NCBI GenBank assembly: GCA_020637755.1
Contig: JACKJW010000012.1
Span: 1-64,000, forward strand
From: Brucellaceae bacterium
GTDB taxonomy: Bacteria; Pseudomonadota; Alphaproteobacteria; Rhizobiales; Rhizobiaceae
Direction: 5' to 3'
DNA: 64,000 nt
The notes beneath the pieces are model-generated. The model had not been told where the DNA came from. It saw only the letters and a program-made list of their open reading frames with translations, and made no database searches. The position numbers and the translations under genes are program-made. Of this stretch, positions 31,759 to 41,077 are shown piece after piece. Each line of letters begins with the position of its first letter. Within the stretch, counting starts at the first letter, position 1.

Positions 31759-34650
31759 TCAGGACGCGGCGGCGAGCGGGTTCTGTTCCTTGAGCACCAT
31801 CAGCGCCTGCGCCCCGCTCATCGGTTCGCCGAACATGTAACTCTGCACATATTCACAACCCGCGACGGCAAGCTGCTCCGCGCTCGCCTCGTCGGCGACG
31901 CCCTCGGCCACGACTTTCAGCCCGAGATCGCGCGCCATGTTGATGAGCGAGCGCAGCAGCACGAGGCGTTGCGGTGCGTCGCTGTCGAGGAACGAACGGT
32001 CGATCTTCATCGTGTCGAAGGGGAAGCGCGTCAGGTAGGACAGCGAGGAATAACCGGTGCCGAAATCGTCCAGAGACAGGCCGATGCCGGTTTCCTTCAG
32101 CCGCTGGAGCACCGAAGCCGCTTGCTCCGGATTGCTCATGACAAGCGATTCGGTCAGTTCCAGACGGAAATTTTCAGGCGGAAGGCTGGCGCGCGACAGC
32201 ACCGAGCGTACATCGGCCACGAGGTCCTGGCGCATCAGCTGGCGGCTTGACAGGTTGACCGAGACGAAGAGATCGTCCTTGGCAACAAGCTTCATCCATT
32301 CCTTCAGGTCAATTGCCGCCGTCTGCATGGCGTAGAGGCCGATCTGAACGATCAGGCCGGAATTTTCCGCAATCGGGATGAAGTCGGACGGCGGGATCAC
32401 GCCGCGCCGCGGATGAACCCAGCGCACCAGTGCTTCGAAGCCGGCGATGGACCCGTCCGACAGGCTGACGATCGGCTGGTAGGCGAGCGACAATTCCCAA
32501 TTGTCGACCGCGCGGCGCAGGTCCGCCTCCAGTTGCAGCTTGTCGGTGCCGAGCGAACGGAAGGCCGGGCGGAACGGTTCAATGCGGTCGCCCCCGAAAC
32601 GCTTGGCCTGATGCAGGGCCAACTCGGCATCCTTCATCAGTTCAGATGCGCTCGTCTGGTTGTTGTTCCAGGTGCACAGGCCCATCGAGGCCGTCAGCAC
32701 GATCTCGCGCTTGTTGAAGGTGATCGGGCCGCTGATCGCCTTGCGCATGGCATCCGCGAAGGCGGCGATGCGCACCGGGTCCTGCTCGGACAGCAGCGAC
32801 AGGGCAAACTGGTCGCCGGAAAAGCGCGAAAGGCTGTCATGGGGTTTGAGCAGGCGCGACAGGCGGCGCGAAATCGTCAGCAGGATCGTGTCGCCGGCCG
32901 AAATGCCGAGGCTCTCGTTGACCTGCTTGAACCGGTCGATGTCGATGACGAAGATGGTCGGCTTCACCTTCTCGCCGGAACGCGCAATGGCAATGACGCC
33001 GTCGAGCCGGTTGATGAAGAGTTCCCGGGTCGGCAGGCCGGTCAGGTTGTCGTGCACCGCATCGTGCAGCAGGCGCTCTTCCGCCTTTTTCTGTTCGGTC
33101 ACATCGGCCAGCGTGCCGACGCAGCGGATCACTTCGCCATCGGTGCCGATCACCGGCCGTGCGCGCAGCGTGAACCACTGGTAATGCCCGTCTGCACCGC
33201 GCAGGCGGAACGACTGGTTGATCTTGCCGCGCCGGTGCTCCAGCACCACGTCGAGCGTCGTGCGGAAATGGTCGCGGTCTTCCGGATGCAGCACGGGCAA
33301 CCAGTTGCGCGCAGGTCCGCGCAAGGTGCTCGTTGCCAGGCCGAGCTGGCGGCAGACGTCCGGACGCGTCACCACGCGGTCGCGCGAAACGTCCCAGTCG
33401 AACACGATGTCGCCCGAACCGCTGATCGCCAGCGATTGGCGTTCCATGTCGGAAAACAGGCCCTGCTGGAGCACGCCGCCCGAAAAGGCATGCTGGATGA
33501 CCGTGAAGCCGATCAGGAGAACGATCAGCACCAGCCCGCCGCCAAGCGCTGGCTGGATGATGTCGTTCTGCATCATGCCGGTGACGGTGAGCCAGCCGCC
33601 AAAGATCCATACCAGCGTCAGGATCCAGCTCGGGATCAGCATGATCGCCCGGTCGTAGGCCTTGAACGAGAGGAAGATGATCAGCCCGAGTCCGATCGCG
33701 GCCGTGAGCGCAAAGGAGATGCGGGCCAGCCCGGAAGCAAGCGGCGGATCAAAGATAGCCACGCCCGCCAGCCCCAGCAGCAGCAGCACCCACAGCACCG
33801 CACCATAGGAGAAGTTGGTGTGCCAGCGGTTGAGGTTCAGATAGGCAAACAGGAAGATCACCAGCGTGACGGCCAGCGAGACCTCCGACCCGGCCCGCCA
33901 GATCTGCTCGCTGCCGGGCGAAATCTCGATCACCCGGTTGAGGAAGCCGAAGTCGATCGAGATATAGGCCAGCATCGCCCAGGCGAGCGCCGCGGTGGCG
34001 GGAAACAGCGACGTACCCTTCACCACGAAGAGAATCGTCAGGAACAGCGCCAGCAGGCCTGCAATACCGATGACGATGCCGCGGAACAGCGTGAAGGAGT
34101 TGATCGTGTCCTTGTAGGCTTCCGGCTCCCACAGATAGACCTGCGGCAGGCGCGGGGAGGCGAGTTCGGCCACGAAGGTGACGACGGCGCCAGGGTTCAG
34201 CGTCAGCAGGAACACGTCGGCATCGCCCGACGCCTGCCGGTCGAGCGCAAAGCCTTCCGACGGCGTGATGTTGACGATGCGTGCCGAACCGAGGTCGGGC
34301 CAGACAAGGCCGGAACCGGCAAGGCGGAAATGCGGGGCGACGATCAGCCGGTCAAGCTGCTGGTCGGTCGGGTTGGCCAGCGCGAACACAGCCCAGTCGC
34401 CGTCCTCGCTGCCTTGCAGTGCCTCCACCTCGATACGCCGCACGATGCCGTCGGCACCGGGCGCGGTGGAAATCTGGAAGGTCTTGCCCTTGCCGCGATG
34501 GATCTCGACCGCGCGCGACAGGTCCAGCGCCACATCCTCACGGCTGATCTTGATGGTCTCGAAGGCTTGCGCCGGCACAAGCGTCACGAGCCAGAAGGCC
34601 AGCATGAGAATGCCGCCCGTCAAAGCAAGGATGCCGCCTGTCCGTTTCAC
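31759..34650 (-). CDS. Membrane PAS-GGDEF-EAL protein, probable c-di-GMP phosphodiesterase
   Basis: A 963-residue signalling protein. Order: signal/anchor (1-29), a periplasmic beta domain (about 30-185), seven or eight membrane helices (about 190-405), a PAS/PAC sensor (about 420-535, ending VGTLADVTEQKKAEE), GGDEF (about 540-700) and EAL (about 715-950). The GGDEF signature reads SGDQF (611-615) instead of GG(D/E)EF, so cyclase activity is probably lost. The EAL domain keeps EALVRW (739), the LELTES Glu, DDFGTGYSS and VVAEGV, so phosphodiesterase activity is likely, with the degenerate GGDEF as a possible GTP-sensing module. Starts at GTG 34650, directly after the GNAT stop. Confidence 0.93.
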   Translation of the reverse strand: MKRTGGILALTGGILMLAFWLVTLVPAQAFETIKISREDVALDLSRAVEIHRGKGKTFQISTAPGADGIVRRIEVEALQGSEDGDWAVFALANPTDQQLDRLIVAPHFRLAGSGLVWPDLGSARIVNITPSEGFALDRQASGDADVFLLTLNPGAVVTFVAELASPRLPQVYLWEPEAYKDTINSFTLFRGIVIGIAGLLALFLTILFVVKGTSLFPATAALAWAMLAYISIDFGFLNRVIEISPGSEQIWRAGSEVSLAVTLVIFLFAYLNLNRWHTNFSYGAVLWVLLLLGLAGVAIFDPPLASGLARISFALTAAIGLGLIIFLSFKAYDRAIMLIPSWILTLVWIFGGWLTVTGMMQNDIIQPALGGGLVLIVLLIGFTVIQHAFSGGVLQQGLFSDMERQSLAISGSGDIVFDWDVSRDRVVTRPDVCRQLGLATSTLRGPARNWLPVLHPEDRDHFRTTLDVVLEHRRGKINQSFRLRGADGHYQWFTLRARPVIGTDGEVIRCVGTLADVTEQKKAEERLLHDAVHDNLTGLPTRELFINRLDGVIAIARSGEKVKPTIFVIDIDRFKQVNESLGISAGDTILLTISRRLSRLLKPHDSLSRFSGDQFALSLLSEQDPVRIAAFADAMRKAISGPITFNKREIVLTASMGLCTWNNNQTSASELMKDAELALHQAKRFGGDRIEPFRPAFRSLGTDKLQLEADLRRAVDNWELSLAYQPIVSLSDGSIAGFEALVRWVHPRRGVIPPSDFIPIAENSGLIVQIGLYAMQTAAIDLKEWMKLVAKDDLFVSVNLSSRQLMRQDLVADVRSVLSRASLPPENFRLELTESLVMSNPEQAASVLQRLKETGIGLSLDDFGTGYSSLSYLTRFPFDTMKIDRSFLDSDAPQRLVLLRSLINMARDLGLKVVAEGVADEASAEQLAVAGCEYVQSYMFGEPMSGAQALMVLKEQNPLAAAS

Positions 34651-35250
34651 TTACGCCTGGTTCCCGTTACCCTGATGCGTTCCCCTGATCCTTGCGTAGA
34701 GATAGTGGTCCTGCCACCGCCCCCCGATCTTCAGATAGGATCGCATCAACCCTTCGCGCTCAAATCCGGCTTTTTCAAGCAACCGCATCGACCGCGTGTT
34801 TCCGGGGATACAGGCCGCTTCAAGCCGGTGCAAGCCGAGTGTTGAAAAGGCATGGGGAACAATCAGCTCCAGCGCCTCGGCCATCAGGCCCTTCCCGGCA
34901 TGCTCGGCACCCATCCAGTAGCCGATCTGGCCGTTCTGGGCGACGCCGCGGCGGATGTTGCCAAGCGCGATACCTCCGGCCAGGGTCCCGTCTTCCAGGA
35001 ACAGGAACCAGGCCTGCCCGGAGCCCAGCGATGCCTCGCGCTGGTAGCGCCGCATCCGCTCGCGCCAGGCCGCGGCGGTGAACTCGTCATCGGGCCATTT
35101 CGGCTCCCACGGCTGGAGAAATGCGCGGCTGGCCTTGCGCAGTGCCCGCCATTGGCCATGGTCGGAGGCATGCGGCGGGCGAAGCAGGATGCGGGCGGAC
35201 TGGAGCTCGTTGGCTGCCGGCTCGCGGCGAAGGAGCGGGAACAGCGCCAA
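34651..35250 (-). CDS. GNAT family N-acetyltransferase (RimJ/RimL-like)
   Basis: Acetyl-CoA-dependent N-acetyltransferase resembling RimJ/RimL. Conserved parts are ILLRPPHASDHGQWRALR, the acetyl-CoA site around IGYWMGAEHAGKGLMAEAL and HRLEAACIPGNTRSMRLLEK. The start is uncertain: an ATG at 35346 would overlap the M16 peptidase gene by 80 bp, while TTG 35250 gives 199 residues beginning LALFPLLRREP, close to where relatives begin. Located between the M16 peptidase and the c-di-GMP protein on the same strand; target may be a protein N-terminus or small molecule. Confidence 0.85.
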   Translation of the reverse strand: MALFPLLRREPAANELQSARILLRPPHASDHGQWRALRKASRAFLQPWEPKWPDDEFTAAAWRERMRRYQREASLGSGQAWFLFLEDGTLAGGIALGNIRRGVAQNGQIGYWMGAEHAGKGLMAEALELIVPHAFSTLGLHRLEAACIPGNTRSMRLLEKAGFEREGLMRSYLKIGGRWQDHYLYARIRGTHQGNGNQA

Positions 35251-35266
35251 GGCCGCCGCCCGCCCG

Positions 35267-36562
35267 TCAGACGGCCAGACGCTGGCGCTCGGCACCCTTG
35301 GGGCCAAGCTCGTCAACAATGGTATTGTGGTGCGGCAGGCCGTCAATCGGGCCGATGGCCGTCACGGTCGGCGTGCTGCCGGTGAAGAGCCGCCGGGCAA
35401 GGTCCGTCAGCCGCTCCGTGGTGATCTTGGACAGCCGGTCCATCAACTCGTCATTGGTGACCGGACGGCCAAACAGCAGCATCTGGCGGGCGATCTGGCT
35501 GGCGCGGCTGGTCGGGCTTTCATGGCTCATCAGCAGGGCGGCGCGATATTGGGCACGCGCACGGTCCAGTTCCTCCTGCGTGATGCTGTCGCCGGCCTTG
35601 CGCAATTCGTCGAGGATGACCGGCACCAGCTCGGCCACGTCATCCTTGCCGGTGGCGGCATGGACGCCGAAGACGCCGGTATCGGAAAAGCCCCAGTGGA
35701 AGGCATAGATCGAATAGCAAAGGCCGCGCTTCTCGCGCACTTCCTGGAAGAGGCGCGACGACATGCCGCCGCCCAGGATCGAAGACAGGATCTGCGAGGC
35801 GTAGAAGTCGCGCACATGGTAGGCGCGGCCCTCGAAGCCAAGCAGGATCTGGGCGTCCATCAGGTCCCGGCTTTCGCGGAAATCCCCGCCGACATAATGC
35901 GCGTAGGGCGGGAAGGGCGCCGTCGCCTTGGCCCTGAAGCTTCCGAACGCCTTTTCGGCCTGCCGCAGGAAGCTCTCGTGATCAACCGCACCGGCTGCCA
36001 CAAGGATCATGCGGTCGGCTCCATACTGGCGTTCCATGTAAGAGCGCAGCTGATCGGAGGTGAAACCCTCCACCGTCTCCGGCGTGCCAAGGATCGACCG
36101 GCCGATGGTCTGGTGGCGGAACGCGGTTTCGGTGAAACGGTCGAAGACAATGTCGTCGGGCGTGTCGAAGGCCGCGCCGATCTCCTGCAGGATCACATGC
36201 TGTTCGCGCCTCAGCTCATCCTCGTCAAAGCGCGAATCCGTCAGGATGTCGGCCAGAAGTTCGATGGCGAGCGGAACATGGTCCTTCAGCACGCGCGCAT
36301 AAAAGGACGTGGTCTCGACGCTCGTCGCCGCATTGATCTCGCCGCCCACATCCTCGATGTCGGTCGCGATCTTGCGCGCTGTCCGGCTTCCCGTGCCCTT
36401 GAAGGCCATGTGTTCGAGCAGGTGGGCGATGCCGTGCTCGTCATCCCGCTCGTTGCGCGATCCCGATTTCACCCACACCCCGAGCGTGACGCTTTCCAGA
36501 TGGGCGATCGTTTCGGTGGCAACGACAAGGCCGTTCGACAGACGGCTGACCTCTACGCCCAT
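35267..36562 (-). CDS. M16 family zinc metallopeptidase (mitochondrial-processing-peptidase-like)
   Basis: A 431-residue pitrilysin-clan peptidase. The inverted zinc motif H47-x-x-E50-H51 lies in AHLLEHMAFKGT, with the distal Glu in the REQHVILQEIGAAFD region near 130; GGEINAATSVETTSFYARV is the conserved substrate strand. It is close to mitochondrial processing peptidase beta. ATG 36562 has GGGGAGAG upstream. thrC ends 3 bp before it, so it is co-transcribed with threonine synthase, a constant rhizobial pairing. Confidence 0.95.
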   Translation of the reverse strand: MGVEVSRLSNGLVVATETIAHLESVTLGVWVKSGSRNERDDEHGIAHLLEHMAFKGTGSRTARKIATDIEDVGGEINAATSVETTSFYARVLKDHVPLAIELLADILTDSRFDEDELRREQHVILQEIGAAFDTPDDIVFDRFTETAFRHQTIGRSILGTPETVEGFTSDQLRSYMERQYGADRMILVAAGAVDHESFLRQAEKAFGSFRAKATAPFPPYAHYVGGDFRESRDLMDAQILLGFEGRAYHVRDFYASQILSSILGGGMSSRLFQEVREKRGLCYSIYAFHWGFSDTGVFGVHAATGKDDVAELVPVILDELRKAGDSITQEELDRARAQYRAALLMSHESPTSRASQIARQMLLFGRPVTNDELMDRLSKITTERLTDLARRLFTGSTPTVTAIGPIDGLPHHNTIVDELGPKGAERQRLAV

Positions 36563-36565
36563 GCT

Positions 36566-37975
36566 TCATTCTCTCCCCGTGCGGGCCGCTCTTGTGTGCC
36601 GGCTCACATGATCTTCCAACATTTTTTCGTCCGAGGGAAGGACAGTGAAGCGTTCCTGCCGCTCCATCAGGTCCGAAAGCCAAGCAGGCAGGGCGGGTGC
36701 CACGCCGCATGCCTGCTCGACGGCGGCGGGGAATTTGGCAGGGTGCGCGGTGGAGAGCACGATCATCGGCGTAACAGACGGGTCCTGTTCGCGCGCCACC
36801 TTCACGGCGGTCGCCGTGTGCGGGTCGATCAGATAACCGCTGTCCTTCAACATGGCATTGATGGTGGCCGCCGTATCGGCCTCCACGGAGCGTCCCGCAC
36901 CAAAGCCGCTGCGGATTTCGGCGAGCGCTGCCTCTTCAATCGCGAAGGCGCCGGACTGTTTCAGGCTGTCCATCTGGCGCCGCACCGTCGCCGCGTCACG
37001 TCCCGAGGCCTCGAACAGCAGGCGCTCGAAGTTGGAAGAAATCTGGATGTCCATGGAGGGCGAGGTGGTGGCCTTCACGCCGCGCATCTCGTAGGTGCCG
37101 GTCTCCAGCGTGCGCGCCAGGATGTCGTTGTCATTGGTGGCGATCACCAGCCGTTCGATGGGCAAGCCCATGCGCCGGGCCGCGTATCCGGCAAAAATGT
37201 CGCCGAAATTGCCGGTCGGTACGGTGAAGGAAACCGGCCGGTCCGGTGCGCCGAGCGACAGGGCAGACGAGAAATAATAGACGATCTGCGCCATGATGCG
37301 CGCCCAGTTGATCGAATTGACGCCTGACAGCGCCATGGAATCGCGAAAGGCGTGGTTGTTGAACATCGCCTTCACATGGTTCTGGCAATCGTCGAAGTTG
37401 CCCTTGATGGCGAGCGCATGCACGTTGGACGCCTTGTGGGTCGTCATCTGGCGCTGCTGGACGGGCGACACGCGCCCCTCGGGAAACAGGATGAAGATGT
37501 CGGTGCGCTCGCGGCCGGCAAAGGCGTCGATGGCCGCCCCGCCGGTGTCGCCGGAGGTCGCGCCCACAATGGTGGCGCGCTGGCCGCGTTCAGCCAGCAC
37601 ATGATCCATCAAACGGGCGAGCAATTGCATCGCCACGTCCTTGAAGGCCAGCGTCGGGCCGTGGAAGAGTTCCAGCACGAATTCGTTGGCACCGGTCTGC
37701 ACCAGCGGGCAGACGGCTGGATGCCGGAAAGTGGCATAGGCCTCGTGCACGATCCGCTCGAAATCATTGCGGCCGATCTCGCCCTCCACGAAAGGCCAGA
37801 GCACACGGATGGCAAGTTCGGCATAGGGCAGGCCGCGCAGCGCGCGGATGTCATCGGCGGACAGCACCGGCCACTCTGCCGGAACATACAGGCCGCCGTC
37901 GCGGGCCAGGCCTGCCAGCAGGGCATCGCAGAATTTCAGCGTCGGGGCCTCGCCCCGCGTGCTCACATAGTCCAT
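36566..37975 (-). CDS. thrC: Threonine synthase
   Basis: PLP enzyme that converts O-phosphohomoserine to threonine, 469 residues from ATG 37975 (a GTG two codons earlier, 37981, is possible). MDYVSTRGEAPTLKF and DGGLYVPAEWP are the ThrC N-terminus; the PLP lysine is K112 in HGPTLAFKDVAMQ, with GATSGDTGGAAIDAF near 150 and VPTGNFGDIFAGY near 260 binding the phosphate. Long type, as in other proteobacteria. Upstream of the M16 gene in one unit; homoserine kinase is at 27-28 kb. Confidence 0.96.
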   Translation of the reverse strand: MDYVSTRGEAPTLKFCDALLAGLARDGGLYVPAEWPVLSADDIRALRGLPYAELAIRVLWPFVEGEIGRNDFERIVHEAYATFRHPAVCPLVQTGANEFVLELFHGPTLAFKDVAMQLLARLMDHVLAERGQRATIVGATSGDTGGAAIDAFAGRERTDIFILFPEGRVSPVQQRQMTTHKASNVHALAIKGNFDDCQNHVKAMFNNHAFRDSMALSGVNSINWARIMAQIVYYFSSALSLGAPDRPVSFTVPTGNFGDIFAGYAARRMGLPIERLVIATNDNDILARTLETGTYEMRGVKATTSPSMDIQISSNFERLLFEASGRDAATVRRQMDSLKQSGAFAIEEAALAEIRSGFGAGRSVEADTAATINAMLKDSGYLIDPHTATAVKVAREQDPSVTPMIVLSTAHPAKFPAAVEQACGVAPALPAWLSDLMERQERFTVLPSDEKMLEDHVSRHTRAARTGRE

Positions 37976-38117
37976 CGTCACGGTGCCGGTTCCTCGTGCC
38001 TGCTGCGTCCGGGCAAGATTTTTTCATGCGGCAGCGCGCCCTGTCGCATTTTCACCGCGGCGCTGGTATAGAACAGCTTCTTTGCCACATGGAAGTGCAG
38101 TTGAGGGTTCCGCGCGC

Positions 38118-38672
38118 ATGAATGGACGTTTTTTCACCGCCCTGGCGGCGCTGGGCATGGCGTTGGCCGTTGCCGGGTGCCAGTCGAGCGACACCGGCAA
38201 TGTGCTCAATATCGGCAAGAAGACGGAACCGGTGCCCGATACGCGCATCACGCAGGACGAGCTTCTGGCCGAATGCCCGAAGGTGACGCTGCGCGAGGGA
38301 ACGGCCTATTTCACGCAATACGCCAAGGGCCACAAGGACGAGAAGGACCAGGTGGTCTATCAGGCCTCCATCACCGACGTGACGCGCTCCTGCCGGTATG
38401 ATGGCGACATGATGACCATGACGGTCGCCGTTGCCGGCCGTGTCGTGCTGGGTGCGAAGGGTGCTCCCGGCGCCATCACCATGCCGATCCGCGTGGCGGC
38501 TGCGCAAACCGGGCAGGTGCTTTATTCCAAGCTGCACCAGCACACGGTGCAGGTGGGCGCGGGCGCCACCCAGTTCATCTTCACGGATTCAGAAGTGACC
38601 TTCCCGAAACAGCCGCCGCGCAGCGTCATCGTCTTCGCGGGATACGATGAAGGCCCTTACAATACCAAGTAA
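38118..38672 (+). CDS. Lipoprotein of unknown function
   Basis: A 184-residue predicted lipoprotein. ATG 38118 (AGGG upstream) gives MNGRFFTALAALGMALAVAGCQSS, with lipobox AVAGC at residue 20. The mature region (ELLAECPKVTLREGTAYFTQY, VVYQASITDVTRSCRYDG, MTVAVAGRVVLG, TPRSVIVFAGYDEGPY-like end) looks like a small beta-sandwich with two cysteines that could pair. Similar lipoproteins sit beside thrC in Rhizobiales. Divergent from thrC with a 142 bp gap. Confidence 0.75.
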   Translation: MNGRFFTALAALGMALAVAGCQSSDTGNVLNIGKKTEPVPDTRITQDELLAECPKVTLREGTAYFTQYAKGHKDEKDQVVYQASITDVTRSCRYDGDMMTMTVAVAGRVVLGAKGAPGAITMPIRVAAAQTGQVLYSKLHQHTVQVGAGATQFIFTDSEVTFPKQPPRSVIVFAGYDEGPYNTK

Positions 38673-38859
38673 GGATGCATCGCGGCCGCCGGGACAGGGC
38701 GTCCGCACCCCCGGCCCGGGTTGCTCCGGCCCGCCGTTCCGTCTCCCGCAAAGCTGAAGGAAAGCCCAACGTGCCCTTCACCTGCGGTTCAGCCAGCCGC
38801 AGCTATCTCCTGACCATGGGTTCGGGCACAGGCGCCGGAACCGATTCCAGGAGGGTATC

Positions 38860-40296
38860 ATGGCTTTCGGCGTCTTTCTGACCGGCAATTCTGCCGACAA
38901 CACTTTGGTCGGCACGAATTTTGACGACATGCTCGACGGTGGCGCAGGCGCGGACCGCATGGTTGGCCGCGGCGGCAACGATTTCTACTTCGTCGACAAC
39001 GCCAACGACGTTGTTGACGAGCGCGGCGGCTTTGCAACCGACATCGACTGGGTCTTCACCACGGTCAATGTGAACATCGGGCAGTCCGGCCGCTTTCTGG
39101 GCGACATCGAAAATGTCGTGCTTCTCGGCTCCGCAGACATCTCGGTCATCTTCGCCAACAACCTCGACAACAAGCTCTACGGCAATTCCGGCAACAACAC
39201 TCTGAACGGCGGCGGCGGCAACGACACGATCTACGGCGGCGACGGCAACGACCGCATCATCGGGCTTTCCGGCAATGATTTTCTGGACGGAGGCGAAGGC
39301 AATGACCGGTACGAGTTCAACAGCTTTTCCTCCAATCCCACAGCCCTTGGACGCGACACGATCGTGGACAGCGGCGGTGATGACCGGTTGGAGGTTCTAA
39401 ATTTCTCCGACATCGAGGGCGCCCTGCGCAACGGCAGCGACCTGAACATCACCTTCCGCTTCGGGCAGCTGACGATTGAGGATCATTATGCGGCAGACGG
39501 TGCCATCGAGCAGATAATCGCCTTCCGTGAAGAGCCAAGCACCATCTTCATGAACATCGCCACCGGCCCGGTGGGAAGCGATGACCGCGATCTGGTTGCA
39601 GGCACCAATGTGAACGACCTGCTCAAGGGCCTTGGCGGGGCCGACATCATTTTTGCCAATGGCGGCGATGACACCGTCTTTGCCGGCAGCGGCGATGACG
39701 TCGTTTACGGTGGCAAGGGCAATGACACGCTGTTCGGCGATGGTGGCGACGATATCCTCTACGGGAGCTACGGACAGGACACGCTGATCGGCGGCGAAGG
39801 ACTGGACCGGCTGGAAGGCGGCCTCGATAGCGACATCTATGACTACCGCACGTCTGCCACTCTGCTGAAACACGGCGAGGACACGATCTTCGACGAGGGC
39901 GGCAGTGCCGACACGATCCTTGTCGACAATCTGCGCGAGGTCGTCTCGATGGTCTTCGACGGAGATGATCTGGTCATCACCACGAAAACGGCCGTCATCA
40001 CCATCGAAGACCAGCGCAACGCTGATCACACGGTTGAATATATCGCGGACGGAACGCGCAGGGTCAGCCTGCCGGATGCGCCCTTTGGCGCCAACGCAGG
40101 CGCCTTTTCCTTGGCATCCGCGTCAACGGAAGGCCTTGTGCTCGATTTCGGGAATGATCTGCGGGTCAGCGATCTCGCACGGCTGTCCCTGGCGGCCTTG
40201 GGCAACGCGGATGCGCACACGCCCCTCCTGGTCGATGCAAACGGGATCGACGTGTCGGGCACCTCGGCCACTGACTATGGCGGGCTCTGGGTCTGA
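38860..40296 (+). CDS. RTX-type calcium-binding protein with two repeat blocks
   Basis: A 478-residue protein, probably secreted by type I secretion since no N-terminal signal is present. GGAGGG precedes ATG 38860. Two blocks of Ca-binding nonapeptide repeats (GGxGxDxxx) occur: about 110-150 (GGGGNDTIYGGDGNDRI) and about 245-325 (GGDDTVFAGSGDDVVYGG). Each is followed by a module of the haemolysin-type related kind (LNITFRFGQLTIEDHY then IEQIIAF; DLVITTKTAVITIEDQ then VEYI), so the protein looks internally duplicated. No ABC transporter or membrane-fusion gene is nearby. No enzymatic domain seen; it may be a surface-layer or adhesin protein. Confidence 0.88.
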   Translation: MAFGVFLTGNSADNTLVGTNFDDMLDGGAGADRMVGRGGNDFYFVDNANDVVDERGGFATDIDWVFTTVNVNIGQSGRFLGDIENVVLLGSADISVIFANNLDNKLYGNSGNNTLNGGGGNDTIYGGDGNDRIIGLSGNDFLDGGEGNDRYEFNSFSSNPTALGRDTIVDSGGDDRLEVLNFSDIEGALRNGSDLNITFRFGQLTIEDHYAADGAIEQIIAFREEPSTIFMNIATGPVGSDDRDLVAGTNVNDLLKGLGGADIIFANGGDDTVFAGSGDDVVYGGKGNDTLFGDGGDDILYGSYGQDTLIGGEGLDRLEGGLDSDIYDYRTSATLLKHGEDTIFDEGGSADTILVDNLREVVSMVFDGDDLVITTKTAVITIEDQRNADHTVEYIADGTRRVSLPDAPFGANAGAFSLASASTEGLVLDFGNDLRVSDLARLSLAALGNADAHTPLLVDANGIDVSGTSATDYGGLWV

Positions 40297-40307
40297 CGAA
40301 GGCCGGG

Positions 40308-40997
40308 TCAGTCGATCAGGCCGAATTCCGACAGCGCCTTCAGCATGGCGGGCAGGTCGGCGAGCCGCGAGATGACCGTTTCCGCACCGGCATCGCTCAG
40401 CCGGTCGGCAAGGCCCGGATAGGCATGCGAGCCGCCGGTGAAGCCGATGACGCGCATGCCTGCCGCCCGGGCGCCATGCACGCCGTGCACGGAATCCTCG
40501 ATCACGAAGCAATCGGCGGGCTTTGCGCCCGCTTCGCGCGCGGCATGCAGGAACACGTCCGGCGCAGGCTTCTCGCGCACGCCTTCCAGGCTCTTGGCTG
40601 ACCAGACCGGACCGCCGATGAATGGGGCCAGCCCCGTCGCCGCAAGCTCGATGTCGAGCCGCTCGGAAGACGAGTTGGAGCAGATGCAGCGGTTCGGACC
40701 GGCGGCCAACAGCGCCTCGCGCGCGCCTTCGATCGGCTTCACCTCGCGCTTGAGACGGCTGTCCACATCCTTTTCGCACCGGTCGATCAGGCTGGCCTGG
40801 AAGGGAATGCCGGCCTCGCTTTCGATCGTCTCGAGGATCTTGCGGAAGGACAATCCGGAAAACCGTTCGCAGATTTCCTCTGCGCTGACCGGATAACCCG
40901 CCTCGGCGAGAAGTTTCGCCTCGACACGCGCCGCAACGATCTCGGAATCGGCCAGCGTTCCATCGAAGTCGAAGATTACCAGGGCAGGTCCGGGCAT
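40308..40997 (-). CDS. HAD family hydrolase (beta-phosphoglucomutase-like)
   Basis: A 229-residue haloacid dehalogenase phosphatase. ATG 40997 gives MPGPALVIFDFDGTLADSE with the nucleophile/acid pair DxD; a TTG at 41024 is the other possibility. Motif II is CICSNSS near 110, the motif III Lys is in GVREKPAPDVFLHAAREAG near 145 and motif IV is CFVIEDSVHGVHGARAAGM near 165. Subfamily IA with a helical cap; closest to phosphoglycolate phosphatase / beta-phosphoglucomutase types, substrate unknown. Follows the von Willebrand gene on the same strand. Confidence 0.92.
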   Translation of the reverse strand: MPGPALVIFDFDGTLADSEIVAARVEAKLLAEAGYPVSAEEICERFSGLSFRKILETIESEAGIPFQASLIDRCEKDVDSRLKREVKPIEGAREALLAAGPNRCICSNSSSERLDIELAATGLAPFIGGPVWSAKSLEGVREKPAPDVFLHAAREAGAKPADCFVIEDSVHGVHGARAAGMRVIGFTGGSHAYPGLADRLSDAGAETVISRLADLPAMLKALSEFGLID

Positions 40998-41077
40998 GGG
41001 AACATCCGCATCAAACTGATCCAATATCGGGTGGAAACGCTCTAGGCCTGCGCGCCGCGCCGTGCAAGCAGTCGCAC

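Noticed and set aside
38860..40296. CRISPR-like or minisatellite repeats near 39.2 and 39.7 kb
   Set aside because: The periodic GGCGGC/GAC pattern is the 27-bp code of RTX nonapeptides within one reading frame, with no spacer structure.
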